Shown one piece after another: positions 1-6,075 of a DNA stretch of 7,798 nt (within the stretch, counting starts at the first letter, position 1; each line of letters starts with the position of its first letter). The DNA comes from Desulfovibrionales bacterium GWA2_65_9 (lineage in GTDB: Bacteria; Desulfobacterota; Desulfovibrionia; Desulfovibrionales; Desulfovibrionaceae). Where the stretch lies: assembly GCA_001799475.1 (NCBI GenBank), contig MGTN01000131.1, positions 986-8,783 of the forward strand, read 5' to 3'. The notes beneath the pieces are model-generated. The model made no database searches, was not told the origin of the DNA, and saw nothing but the letters and a program-made list of their open reading frames with translations. The translations under genes were made by a program, and so were the position numbers.

Positions 1-348
1 CGCCGCAATCATCTCCGGGGTTGGGGTGATGGTCTCCAGCACCTCGACCACGCAGATCTCCCTCGGCAGGGCGTAGACCGAATCGTCCAGGAGCAGGCGT
101 TGCGGAAAGTTGATGAAGGCCTTGCGGGATTTGTCCATGCCGGAGAAGGCCAGGGAGAAGCCATCGGCGATGACCGAGGCCGTGGCCAGGTCATCCTCGG
201 TGACGTCGGCGGTCTTGGCCAGGGCGCTGCCCCGGAAGAGCAGCTCATAGGCCCAGACCTTCTCATGCGCGTCGAAGATTGGCTGCCTGGCCACAAAAAT
301 GGCTTTGTGGTCCCTATGGACCTCTGGTTCCTGCGCGGATGTGGTCAT
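1..348 (-). CDS. EAL/HDOD signal-transduction protein, YuxH type (N-terminal part)
   Basis: Partial gene: 116 residues from the ATG at 348 to the left edge, with no stop. After a short polar leader, residues 17-41 read as the hallmark opening of EAL/HDOD proteins: IFVARQPIFD, then YELLFRGS at 34-41. Glu35 of YEL sits where the EAL domain has its metal-binding Glu. A second family stretch, FINFPQRLLLDD, follows at about residues 84-95. In this family a usually degenerate EAL domain is followed by an HDOD domain, and members act in regulation rather than as proven c-di-GMP phosphodiesterases; the HDOD half lies outside the window. An AGAGGGA ribosome site lies 10 nt before the ATG. The gene is 56 nt downstream of the 179-aa exported protein and may be the last visible member of that operon. 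Family assignment is strong; whether it hydrolyses c-di-GMP cannot be told. Confidence 0.88.
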   Translation of the reverse strand, partial: MTTSAQEPEVHRDHKAIFVARQPIFDAHEKVWAYELLFRGSALAKTADVTEDDLATASVIADGFSLAFSGMDKSRKAFINFPQRLLLDDSVYALPREICVVEVLETITPTPEMIAA

Positions 349-404
349 GTATGCAGTATCCCTCTTTTCAAAGGCCCGCGCAAGGCCAAATAACAACGCC
401 GCAA

Positions 405-944
405 CTACTTCCCTGGGGCAGCGGGCGCGGTGGCATTCTGCTGCGGGCTCATGGCCCTGTACTCCTCCTCCAGAATCTGGGGGATGGGCCGGACCCAGAA
501 GGTCTCCTTGACCTGCTCCTTGACGTCCGTGGAGGACTTTGCCGGGCAGGCCTTGATGGGCCTGCTGTTGGGACATTCCGGGGAGGAAAAGGTGGCGTTG
601 AGGCACTTCCCGTCGGAGTCCGGCGTGTAGGGGATGACCCGACGCGTGGCGTGCCAGGTGCGGTCCTGCACCACGACTTGGCCGTCGGGCATCACGGCGC
701 AGAGGTACTCCGAATTCTTGGAGGCGTAGAACATGGAGATGATGTACACCCCGTCCCCGGCCTTGCCCACGTAGCCGAACTCATTCATTTTCTTGCAAAG
801 CAGGCGGGAAAGGACCTGCTTGCAGAGGGAAAGGTTCGCGTCGTCCCCGGCGGCCTGGGCCTGGGGCGCAACAGCCAGGAGAAACAGAACAGCGGCCAGG
901 GCCGGGAGCAGCAGACGGGTGAGAGGGTGCATGGTGTTAGGCAT
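405..944 (-). CDS. Exported six-cysteine protein of unknown function
   Basis: 179 residues. The N-terminus is a classical Sec signal peptide: Arg10, a long hydrophobic core (about residues 11-27) and an AQA|AGD cleavage site near residue 31. The mature part of about 148 residues has six cysteines (41, 50, 82, 114, 124, 133), an even number that would suit three disulfides in the periplasm. The C-terminus is Ala/Pro-rich. No lipobox, membrane anchor or known catalytic motif is visible. The start at 944 overlaps the end of the upstream 72-aa gene by 8 nt (AATGCCTAA arrangement), which suggests translational coupling; the ribosome site is weak. A second ATG at 932 would shorten the signal peptide by four residues and cannot be excluded. 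I do not recognise the family. Balanced composition and a clear signal peptide make it a confident gene. Confidence 0.8.
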   Translation of the reverse strand: MPNTMHPLTRLLLPALAAVLFLLAVAPQAQAAGDDANLSLCKQVLSRLLCKKMNEFGYVGKAGDGVYIISMFYASKNSEYLCAVMPDGQVVVQDRTWHATRRVIPYTPDSDGKCLNATFSSPECPNSRPIKACPAKSSTDVKEQVKETFWVRPIPQILEEEYRAMSPQQNATAPAAPGK

Positions 945-1155
945 TGGGTTGGTCCGTCAGGAGAAAGATTTGGAAGCCATCGGGGCTGTCGGTCTCACAT
1001 TGCTGGACGCATCCGGCGCACTGGTAGCTGCCGGGCCGGTGGTACCAGCGGGCCTTGGCCGGGTGCTCGCAGCGAAAATAGGCATACACCGCGGCCGACA
1101 CCGTGCCGTGGTAGGGCCTGTAGCCCTGCTGCCGTACAAAATCGAGAAAGCGCAT
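937..1155 (-). CDS. Small Cys-rich protein (72 aa), possible zinc-binding
   Basis: A 72-residue protein of unknown family. Four cysteines lie at 29, 46, 49 and 53 (C-x16-C-x2-C-x3-C), including a CxxC knuckle, in a stretch rich in Tyr, His and Arg (YFRCEHP at 26-32, then SYQCAGCVQQC). This suggests a small zinc-ribbon-like fold, but that is inference. The first 20 residues are basic and aromatic (MRFLDFVRQQGYRPYHG). There is no signal peptide or membrane segment, so it is probably cytoplasmic. An AGGGGG ribosome site lies about 7 nt before the ATG. It appears to be the first gene of the leftward operon and overlaps the exported six-cysteine gene by 8 nt. Its aromatic-rich composition differs from the Arg/Pro/Gly/Ala-rich translations of competing frames, which supports it as the real gene here. 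Confidence 0.65.
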   Translation of the reverse strand: MRFLDFVRQQGYRPYHGTVSAAVYAYFRCEHPAKARWYHRPGSYQCAGCVQQCETDSPDGFQIFLLTDQPNA

Positions 1156-1207
1156 GCTTGGCCCCCTGCCTGGCGCGCGGCGATTCGCCCCGCAGCACCT
1201 GTTGCGG

Positions 1208-1235
1208 TTTGTAGCCTGTCCGCCAGAAATTGCAA
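1208..1235 (-). promoter_or_regulatory. Candidate sigma70-like promoter for the 72-aa gene operon
   Basis: Read on the minus strand, TTGCAA (1235-1230) is followed after 16 nt by TACAAA (1213-1208). Each hexamer matches the consensus at four of six positions. Transcription would start near 1201, about 45 nt before the ATG at 1155. The match is moderate and spacing is slightly short. Confidence 0.3.
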
Positions 1236-1360
1236 CGTCCGCCCAGTTCAGGCAGGCGATTTGCCCTTGCAGAAACCGGGCGTTCGGAAATCAGAGGGGG
1301 CAAAGACACACTGGCGACTCCCTGGGGTGCAACATGGAGCAGAGCCTGGCGAAGGTCCGC

Positions 1361-1384
1361 CTGGGCAAAGGCACGATTGCCCAG
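1361..1384. repeat. Perfect 8-bp inverted repeat (hairpin)
   Basis: CTGGGCAA (1361-1368) and TTGCCCAG (1377-1384) are perfect reverse complements around an 8-nt loop. No T tract follows on either strand, so it is not a standard terminator. It could be a protein-binding site or part of a transcribed leader. Confidence 0.4.
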
Positions 1385-1534
1385 AAGGCATGAGAGCCGA
1401 CACATGGGCCAGTATATACCTGGGCAGCGGCCCCGGCAGCGACATTTTCCCACGCCCGCGCAGGCTGGTTGCGCTGCGGAACGGAGGATATCCTGAGCCC
1501 AGCGCCGGAATATGGGCCTGGCCCCTTGATTTTT

Positions 1535-1563
1535 TGGACAAACAGGCCGAAGGAATGCATAAT
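1535..1563 (+). promoter_or_regulatory. Sigma70-like promoter for the 525-aa gene
   Basis: TGGACA (1535-1540), 17 nt, then CATAAT (1558-1563). The -10 matches the consensus at five of six positions, the spacing is optimal, and a run of six T precedes the -35. Transcription would start near 1570, giving a leader of about 38 nt before the TTG start at 1608. An alternative register is TTGGAC with an 18-nt spacer. Confidence 0.5.
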
Positions 1564-1607
1564 CAGGTCAGAAACGGGCACATAGAACCCAGGACCGGGA
1601 AGGGGCA

Positions 1608-3185
1608 TTGGAACAGCAAGAAACCGACCAGAACTGCCCGACGCTCACCTGCGCAGGGACCAGGCCCGAATGGCCCGCGCGCCTGGAGGCCTATTTCTCC
1701 ACCCTGCGCCCACTCAAGGAAAGAAGCACCGTGCGCGAGGTGCTGGAGCGCGAGCTTCTGCTGGCCTTCATCGAGATCAACAGCGGGGGCATCAGCGAAT
1801 ACCCCATGCTGGAGTCCCAGCAGCAGAGCATCATCAACACCCTTTGCCGCCGCACCGACCACCCGGCCGACGCCTTCCTGCGCAAGCTGGCCGGGAACTT
1901 CCCGCTGCTCCTAAACCGCCTGGACAAGGAGCAGTCCGCCGGGGACGAGGCCGCCCTGGCCCAGACCACGGCCATGCTGCGCAACACCGAGTCCCTGCTG
2001 GTCAAGAGCGTGCAGGGCATGGTCTTCGCCATGGGGCTGACCACGGACAACTACGAGGAGCTCATCATGCGCCACTTCGGCGCGCCGGGGCTCTCGCAGT
2101 TCGCCGACCTCATCAAGACACACCAGTTGGACCAGAGCTTCTGGCGCGAGTTCGTGGAACGCTTCATCGCCCAGCACATCGCCGAGGGCTACGACCACCT
2201 CACCAGCGAGGGCAAGTTCCTGCTCTCCAAGGACGGCCAGCAGGTCCTCATCCGCTTCCTTTTCGACGATGTGCTGGCCACCCTGCACGACACGCCGGGA
2301 GAGATTCCCAAGACCCGCGTGCAGACCGCCTTCGAAACCGCCAGCGCCGAGGACGCCGCGTCCCAGAGCCTACGCAAGGTGGTCCAAGCCTGCCTGCTCA
2401 AGGGCCTGTCCTTCCTGCCCGGCGAGCTGTTGCTGGCACACCTGGAGAGCGCGGCCTTCATTGTCTGCATGGACCCCGTGGCCCAGAGCCTGTACCGCGC
2501 CATGCAGGCCCGCGCCAGCGGCCAGCCCGCCCAGGAGAAGTACCCCCTGCCCTTCCTCATGGAGCAGGCCGTGGCCCTGGCCCTGGGGGCCATGTTGGTC
2601 TTGAGCCAGGCCCGCGAGCATTTCCTGGCGGCGCTCTGCTCCCTGCGCTGCGACGAGTTGGAGGCCGTGCGCTCCCTGGCCCAGGGGCTGTCCATCGAGT
2701 CCCTGGAGCGCGTGCTGTTCTATCTTCTGGAAAGCTCATTCGTGGGGCTTCTGCGGGACAGGGCCCGCGACGAGGGGGCCAAGGTCAGCGTGCGCAGCAT
2801 CGCCGCGCGCCGAAGCCTTGTGCCCGCCGTGGAGGCCCTGGCCTCAAGCGGTCTCTCGCGCATCCGCAAGAGCCAGATATGGACCCAGGACCCCACGCGC
2901 CCGGACATGCTGCTGTTCAAGACCAAGAATCCCCAGCAGCTGACGGCGCTGATGCAGGTGCTGCAACTGGAGGAGCCCCTGCAGGCCGCCATTCGCACCC
3001 TGTGGGACAAGGCCCCCCTGCGCCGCGACTTCCTGGTGGTCATCGACCTGACCCAGGTGGCCCGCACCACGCAGAACATCAAGGCCAAGCTCACCGAACT
3101 GCTCTCAAAATACGGCGTGCTCCAGCAGCAGAACGCCGCACCCGTGCCTCCGGGCTCGGCCGCGGCGGAGCCCACGCAGCCCTGA
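1608..3185 (+). CDS. Conserved-looking helical protein of unknown function (525 aa)
   Basis: 525 residues starting with TTG. The frame is closed by a stop at 1560-1562 and offers no ATG or GTG before this codon; a GGGA ribosome site lies 7 nt upstream, so TTG is the best choice. The protein is Leu/Ala/Glu-rich and predicted to be almost wholly alpha-helical, with several hydrophobic stretches of moderate length (for example near FLMEQAVALALGAMLVL) that look like buried helices rather than clear membrane spans. There is no signal peptide and no catalytic motif that I recognise. The C-terminal tail is low-complexity Gln/Pro/Ala. Composition and codon use are those of a real GC-rich gene. It stands alone, between its own promoter and a REP-like element 4 nt after the stop. 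I do not recognise the family. Confidence 0.85.
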   Translation: MEQQETDQNCPTLTCAGTRPEWPARLEAYFSTLRPLKERSTVREVLERELLLAFIEINSGGISEYPMLESQQQSIINTLCRRTDHPADAFLRKLAGNFPLLLNRLDKEQSAGDEAALAQTTAMLRNTESLLVKSVQGMVFAMGLTTDNYEELIMRHFGAPGLSQFADLIKTHQLDQSFWREFVERFIAQHIAEGYDHLTSEGKFLLSKDGQQVLIRFLFDDVLATLHDTPGEIPKTRVQTAFETASAEDAASQSLRKVVQACLLKGLSFLPGELLLAHLESAAFIVCMDPVAQSLYRAMQARASGQPAQEKYPLPFLMEQAVALALGAMLVLSQAREHFLAALCSLRCDELEAVRSLAQGLSIESLERVLFYLLESSFVGLLRDRARDEGAKVSVRSIAARRSLVPAVEALASSGLSRIRKSQIWTQDPTRPDMLLFKTKNPQQLTALMQVLQLEEPLQAAIRTLWDKAPLRRDFLVVIDLTQVARTTQNIKAKLTELLSKYGVLQQQNAAPVPPGSAAAEPTQP

Positions 3186-3189
3186 GGAC

Positions 3190-3264
3190 AAGAGCCTCCG
3201 GCGGCCAGGGGGTGTTGCCCCCTGGACCCCCACCAGAGGGTCTGAGGCCCTCTGGACTCCCCAT
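3190..3264 (+). repeat. REP-like palindromic element, long form (copy 1)
   Basis: 75 nt beginning 4 nt after the stop of the 525-aa gene, opening with AAGAGCCTCCGGCGG. It contains two hairpins: CCAGGGGG/CCCCCTGG with a 5-nt loop (3205-3225) and CCAGAGGG/CCCTCTGG with a 7-nt loop (3233-3255). Without 3205-3232, the remaining 47 nt match the reverse complement of 3523-3569 at 45 positions. I recall similar GCCTCCGGCGGCCA elements after many Desulfovibrio genes; their copy number here cannot be counted from one window. Confidence 0.7.
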
Positions 3265-3265
3265 T

Positions 3266-3314
3266 ACGCCGAAAGGGCTGTTTCAGGAGGAACCTGAAAC
3301 AGCCCTTTCGGCGT
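3266..3314. terminator. Perfect 22-bp hairpin, probable bidirectional terminator
   Basis: Left arm 3266-3287 and right arm 3293-3314 are perfect reverse complements over 22 bp, with a 5-nt loop AGGAA. It lies between two convergent genes, where a shared terminator is expected. A run of T does not follow the right arm on the plus strand (it reads GTGTGAG), so it is not a textbook rho-independent terminator; it may instead block read-through or protect the 3' ends of messages. Confidence 0.6.
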
Positions 3315-3522
3315 GTGTGAGCCAGGGGAAACCGTGGGGAGATTCTTCAGAAGCTGTTGCGCGACCGGACATCCGGGCATCACATTCCAATATGCTCCCG
3401 GCAGCTCCAACCAAAACAATCTGCCCAGGCTCGACACTCCTCCCCCGGAAGGGGGGCCAACCGCGCGCGGGTTGCCAGGGCCAAGCCGTGGCTTCTGCCC
3501 AGGCCACCCCGGCCCAGGCCCT

Positions 3523-3569
3523 ATGGGGAGTCCAGAGGGCCTCAGGCCCTTTGGCCGCCGGAGGCTCTT
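3523..3569 (-). repeat. REP-like palindromic element, short form (copy 2)
   Basis: 47 nt, inverted relative to copy 1 and lying 14 nt after the purU stop codon. Read on the minus strand it opens with the same AAGAGCCTCCGGCGG. It matches copy 1 at 45 of 47 positions but lacks the first hairpin, a 28-nt block (3205-3232 in copy 1). Its remaining palindrome is CCAGAGGGCC/GGCCCTTTGG. Each of the two convergent genes thus has one element just downstream, in the same orientation relative to its own gene. Confidence 0.7.
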
Positions 3570-3583
3570 CTGCCCTTCCGGCC

Positions 3584-4531
3584 TTACGCGAAGACGATAG
3601 TCTTGTTGCCGTCCACCAGCACCCGGTCCTCCAAGTGCCAGCGCACGGCGCGGGAAAGCACCTGACGTTCGATGTCGCGGCCCAGGATCTTCAGTTCGTC
3701 CAGGCGGTGCCGGTGCGACACGCGGATGACGTCCTGCTCGATGATCGGACCCTTGTCGAGCCTGCCGGTGACGTAATGGGCCGTGGCTCCGATGAGCTTG
3801 ACCCCGCGCTCCACGGCGCGGCGGTACGGATCCGCGCCCTCGAAGGCGGGCAGGAAGGAGTGGTGGATGTTGATGATGCGCTGGGGGAAGCGCTTGACGA
3901 AAGCCGGAGACAGGATGCGCATGTAACGCGCCAGGACCACCAGGTCCACCGGCCCGCCCGGCAAGCCGTCGAGCAGCGCCAGCATCTTTTCCTCGGGCAC
4001 GGTGAGCGAGCGGCCGCGCGGGGCGTCATGCGCTTCAGGCACATGCACCTGCTCGAAGCGCACGCCAAAGGCCTCCACAGCGGGCCGCAGGTCCGGGTGG
4101 TTGCTGATGACGATGGGCACTTCCGCGTGCAGCTCGCCGCGCCCCACCCGCCACAAAAGGTCCATCAGGGCGTGGTCCAACCTGGAGACGAGCACGGCCA
4201 CGCGTTTCTTGCGGCCAGAGAGCACCACGCTCCAGTCCATCTGGTAGCGCGCGGCCACCTCGCGGCCGAAGTCGCGCGCCAGTTCCTCGATGCTGCCTTC
4301 CAGGCCGGGCAGGTAGAACTCCTGGCGCATGAAGAAGCGCCCGCCTTCAGGATCGGTGGAGTGCTGGTCGGAGTGGATGATGTTCACACCGCGCTGGTGC
4401 AGGAAGCCGCTCACTGCGGCCACGATGCCCGAGCGGTCTGGGCAGTTGGCAAGCAGACGCGCGCACCCGGCCAGCGGCTGGGCGGCCTGACGCGATGCGC
4501 TTTGGGGCTGGGCCGAGGCTGGGCCGCGCAT
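3584..4531 (-). CDS. purU: Formyltetrahydrofolate deformylase
   Basis: 315 residues; a cytoplasmic enzyme that hydrolyses 10-formyl-tetrahydrofolate to formate and tetrahydrofolate, balancing the one-carbon folate pool and supplying formate. An N-terminal ACT domain (about 24-100, with CPDRSGIVAAVSGFL at 30-44) precedes a formyltransferase domain (about 108-315). The catalytic triad of this fold is visible: Asn221 and His223 in NIHHSFLPAF, and Asp259 in RLDKGPIIEQD. The family ending, RAVRWHLEDRVLVDGNKTIVF, is intact at 294-314. It is longer than the usual 280-290 residues because of an Ala/Gln-rich N-terminal extension of about 22 residues; no later ATG, GTG or TTG precedes the ACT domain, so the ATG at 4531 stands despite a poor ribosome site. 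It starts 5 nt after the upstream 79-aa gene, so translational coupling is likely. Confidence 0.95.
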   Translation of the reverse strand: MRGPASAQPQSASRQAAQPLAGCARLLANCPDRSGIVAAVSGFLHQRGVNIIHSDQHSTDPEGGRFFMRQEFYLPGLEGSIEELARDFGREVAARYQMDWSVVLSGRKKRVAVLVSRLDHALMDLLWRVGRGELHAEVPIVISNHPDLRPAVEAFGVRFEQVHVPEAHDAPRGRSLTVPEEKMLALLDGLPGGPVDLVVLARYMRILSPAFVKRFPQRIINIHHSFLPAFEGADPYRRAVERGVKLIGATAHYVTGRLDKGPIIEQDVIRVSHRHRLDELKILGRDIERQVLSRAVRWHLEDRVLVDGNKTIVFA

Positions 4532-4536
4532 CCGGG

Positions 4537-4776
4537 CTAGTCGTCTTCGCCGAACAGGGACGGCTTGGGTGCGGTTTCGTCGCCAGCGGAAAGGGCGGCG
4601 AGCATGACCACCGGCCCGGCCGCGCCGCAGAAGCCCAGGTCATCGGAGCCGGTTTTGTCGGCCTCGGCGTGCCGCCAGAGCATGCACATGGAGCCCAGGC
4701 AGAACTTCATCTTGTCGTCGCGCGTCTTGAGCAGCGGGCAGTACTTGAACTTGGCATCGGATTCCGGCAGCAGCAT
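4537..4776 (-). CDS. Small four-cysteine protein (79 aa), possible metal-binding
   Basis: 79 residues with cysteines at 13, 26, 31 and 50 (C-x12-C-x4-C-x18-C), in the contexts KYCPLL, KFCLGSMCMLWR and GFCGAAGP. The CLGSxCMxWR and GFCG segments resemble short Cys motifs in uncharacterised bacterial and phage-borne small proteins, which suggests a Zn or Fe-S site; that is inference. The C-terminus is acidic (FGEDD). There is no signal peptide, so it is probably cytoplasmic. A strong GAGGGAG ribosome site precedes the ATG; the 392-aa gene stops 13 nt upstream, and purU begins 5 nt downstream, so the three genes form one tight unit. The conserved-looking cysteine layout and good ribosome site make it a credible gene. 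Its job beside purU is unknown. Confidence 0.8.
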   Translation of the reverse strand: MLLPESDAKFKYCPLLKTRDDKMKFCLGSMCMLWRHAEADKTGSDDLGFCGAAGPVVMLAALSAGDETAPKPSLFGEDD

Positions 4777-4789
4777 GGCTTATCTCCCT

Positions 4790-5968
4790 CTACCCGGCCT
4801 TGGGCCGCGCGCCGGGCAGGCCCGGAAAGTCCACCAGCGGAATCTTGCCCAGGCGGCTCTTCAGGTACTCCACAAGGATGGCGCTCAGGCGCTCCTCGCG
4901 GTTCATGGTCCGGGAGTACTTGCCGCCTTCCACCACCTTCTGGAACTCGCTCTTGTCCATGGCCGGGGACTTCTTGGCGATGTTCTCGATGGCCACAGAG
5001 TAGGCCGCGATCTTGTGCTCCAGGTCGGCGTCGCTCATGGTCGTGAGTTCGCGCACGCGCGAGGCCAGTTCGTCAGGGTCCGGAAGCCTGTCGGACTCAA
5101 CGATCTTCTTGAAGGCATTGGCGTAGCGGGTGGACCCTTCGTTGATGTGGTCCTTCTGGACGAAATTCTGTCCCATCCAGCCCGCGCGCAGCCACTTGAA
5201 GAGCATGAACGAGGTCTGGTTCGGTCCGTCCTCCACAAATACCTGCACCGAGGCCGAGTCGTACATGTAGGTGTCGGCCCAGCCGATCATGCCTTTGTTC
5301 AGGCCGTTGATGCCGGAATAGAAGTAGCTCCACTCGCCGTCGTCGAGGATGACGGCCTTCTTGCCCACGCTGGACTTGTCCTTCTGCTTGCTGACCGAGA
5401 TGAGCACGTTCTTGCCACCGACCTTGGTCAGGATGATGAGCCGGTTCAGGTCATAGCGGTAGTAGCCCCCGCCGAAGGAGTCCGGGGCGTTGACCTCGTA
5501 CTCCGTGCCCCACAGGGCCACAGGCTTGTCCAGCTTGCCCAGGTGCAACCAGGGCTTGGGGTCCCTGTCCACGATGTCGCTGCCGCGATACCAGCCGCCC
5601 AGGCGCAGCACGCTGGGGAACAGCAGGTAGCTCGGAATGGCCGGATTGTAGCAGTAGCGCATGAGCCGTGGGAGCGAGGTCTTCATGGTCACGCGCAGCA
5701 CGGTGCCGTTGGCGTCATAACGGCGCGCAGGGATCAGGTCGCGGGCATCGCCCTTGGCCTGGGACACATACTCCAGCAGACTCTGGAAGCTCTGCGGATT
5801 GACTTCGGCGTTGCGCTTCAGGCTCAAGTCCAGCAGGGCGCCCAGGCTCTGCTCCACGGGCTGCGGCAGCGGCGCGGACAGGGCCTGGCTGGGCACGAAC
5901 AGGACGAACAGAACAAACAAAAGAGCATACAACCCGCTCAGGCGGCGGGCGCTGGTCGCTATCGACAT
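4790..5968 (-). CDS. Exported protein of unknown function (392 aa)
   Basis: 392 residues. A Sec signal peptide is clear: two arginines at 8-9, a hydrophobic core at 13-25 and a cleavage site near residues 29-32 (SQALSA|PLP). The mature protein of about 360 residues is rich in Tyr, Trp and Gly in its first two thirds (for example LGGWYRGSD and GGGYYRYDLNRL), which suggests a beta-rich fold; the last third is helical and charged. It has one cysteine only (106), no lipobox and no membrane span after the signal. No enzyme motif is recognised. An AGAGGGA ribosome site precedes the ATG, and a strong promoter lies 57 nt further upstream. It is the first gene of the unit that ends with purU; a periplasmic protein there has no obvious link to folate chemistry. 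Confidence 0.85.
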   Translation of the reverse strand: MSIATSARRLSGLYALLFVLFVLFVPSQALSAPLPQPVEQSLGALLDLSLKRNAEVNPQSFQSLLEYVSQAKGDARDLIPARRYDANGTVLRVTMKTSLPRLMRYCYNPAIPSYLLFPSVLRLGGWYRGSDIVDRDPKPWLHLGKLDKPVALWGTEYEVNAPDSFGGGYYRYDLNRLIILTKVGGKNVLISVSKQKDKSSVGKKAVILDDGEWSYFYSGINGLNKGMIGWADTYMYDSASVQVFVEDGPNQTSFMLFKWLRAGWMGQNFVQKDHINEGSTRYANAFKKIVESDRLPDPDELASRVRELTTMSDADLEHKIAAYSVAIENIAKKSPAMDKSEFQKVVEGGKYSRTMNREERLSAILVEYLKSRLGKIPLVDFPGLPGARPKAG

Positions 5969-6024
5969 GAATTCCCTCTGCGATGTTGGGCGGTTAGGGC
6001 AAAATGCCCCCCGCTGGCAGGAGG

Positions 6025-6053
6025 AATATAAGCACTCGCGGCGCGGTTGACAA
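6025..6053 (-). promoter_or_regulatory. Strong sigma70-like promoter for the purU operon
   Basis: On the minus strand, TTGTCA (6053-6048), exactly 17 nt, then TATATT (6030-6025): five of six matches in each hexamer with optimal spacing. Transcription would start near 6018, giving a leader of about 50 nt before the ATG at 5968. This is the best promoter match in the window. Confidence 0.65.
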
Positions 6054-6075
6054 GCGCAAGCCGCAGAGGCTTAAG
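6047..6075 (+). promoter_or_regulatory. Candidate promoter for purN
   Basis: A consensus -35, TTGACA (6047-6052), is followed after 17 nt by CTTAAG (6070-6075), a poor -10 with three of six matches. It overlaps the -35 of the leftward promoter on the other strand. The -10 lies inside the palindrome GGCTTAAGCC (6068-6077). Transcription would start near 6082, about 90 nt before purN. No known purine or folate riboswitch is recognised in that leader. Confidence 0.25.

Larger units (their letters stand above)
1156..1607. other. 452-bp divergent intergenic region
   Basis: This gap separates the leftward small-protein operon from the rightward 525-aa gene. Open frames exist on both strands, but their translations are rich in Arg, Pro, Gly, Ser and Cys, lack family motifs and contradict each other, so I call no gene. 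It holds candidate promoters towards each side and one perfect 8-bp hairpin at 1361-1384. The middle part (about 1240-1500) has no assigned role; an unannotated small RNA or a decayed gene is possible, but nothing in the sequence demands either. Confidence 0.5.
3186..3583. other. Convergent intergenic region with palindromic elements
   Basis: 398 bp between the stop of the 525-aa gene and the stop of purU. It contains two inverted REP-like elements, one at each end, and a 22-bp perfect hairpin. The middle (3315-3522) holds smaller GC-rich palindromes: five C and five G around GGAA at 3442-3455, and CAACC/GGTTG at 3458-3474. I see no believable gene here; the one short leftward frame (3283-3507) runs through the terminator-like hairpin. 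Confidence 0.6.

Noticed and set aside
995..1608. Several open frames on both strands in the divergent gap, up to 152 codons within this stretch
   Set aside because: Their translations are Arg/Pro/Ser/Cys-rich, conflict with one another and show no recognisable domain or good ribosome site.
3283..3507. Minus-strand frame of 74 codons in the convergent gap
   Set aside because: It ends inside the 22-bp hairpin, lacks a ribosome site and has an atypical Trp/Ala/Pro/Gly-rich start.
1670..4540. Very long plus-strand open frame (956 codons) across the 525-aa gene, the convergent gap and purU
   Set aside because: It reads the real 525-aa gene out of frame and then purU antisense. The translation is mostly Arg, Pro, Gly and Ala, as expected of shadow frames in GC-rich DNA, and it runs through the hairpin region. 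PurU motifs on the other strand are decisive.
4565..6031. Plus-strand open frame of 488 codons opposite the 392-aa exported gene
   Set aside because: It is antisense to a gene with a clear signal peptide, ribosome site and promoter, and its Val/His/Gly/Ala/Leu-rich translation has no family motif.
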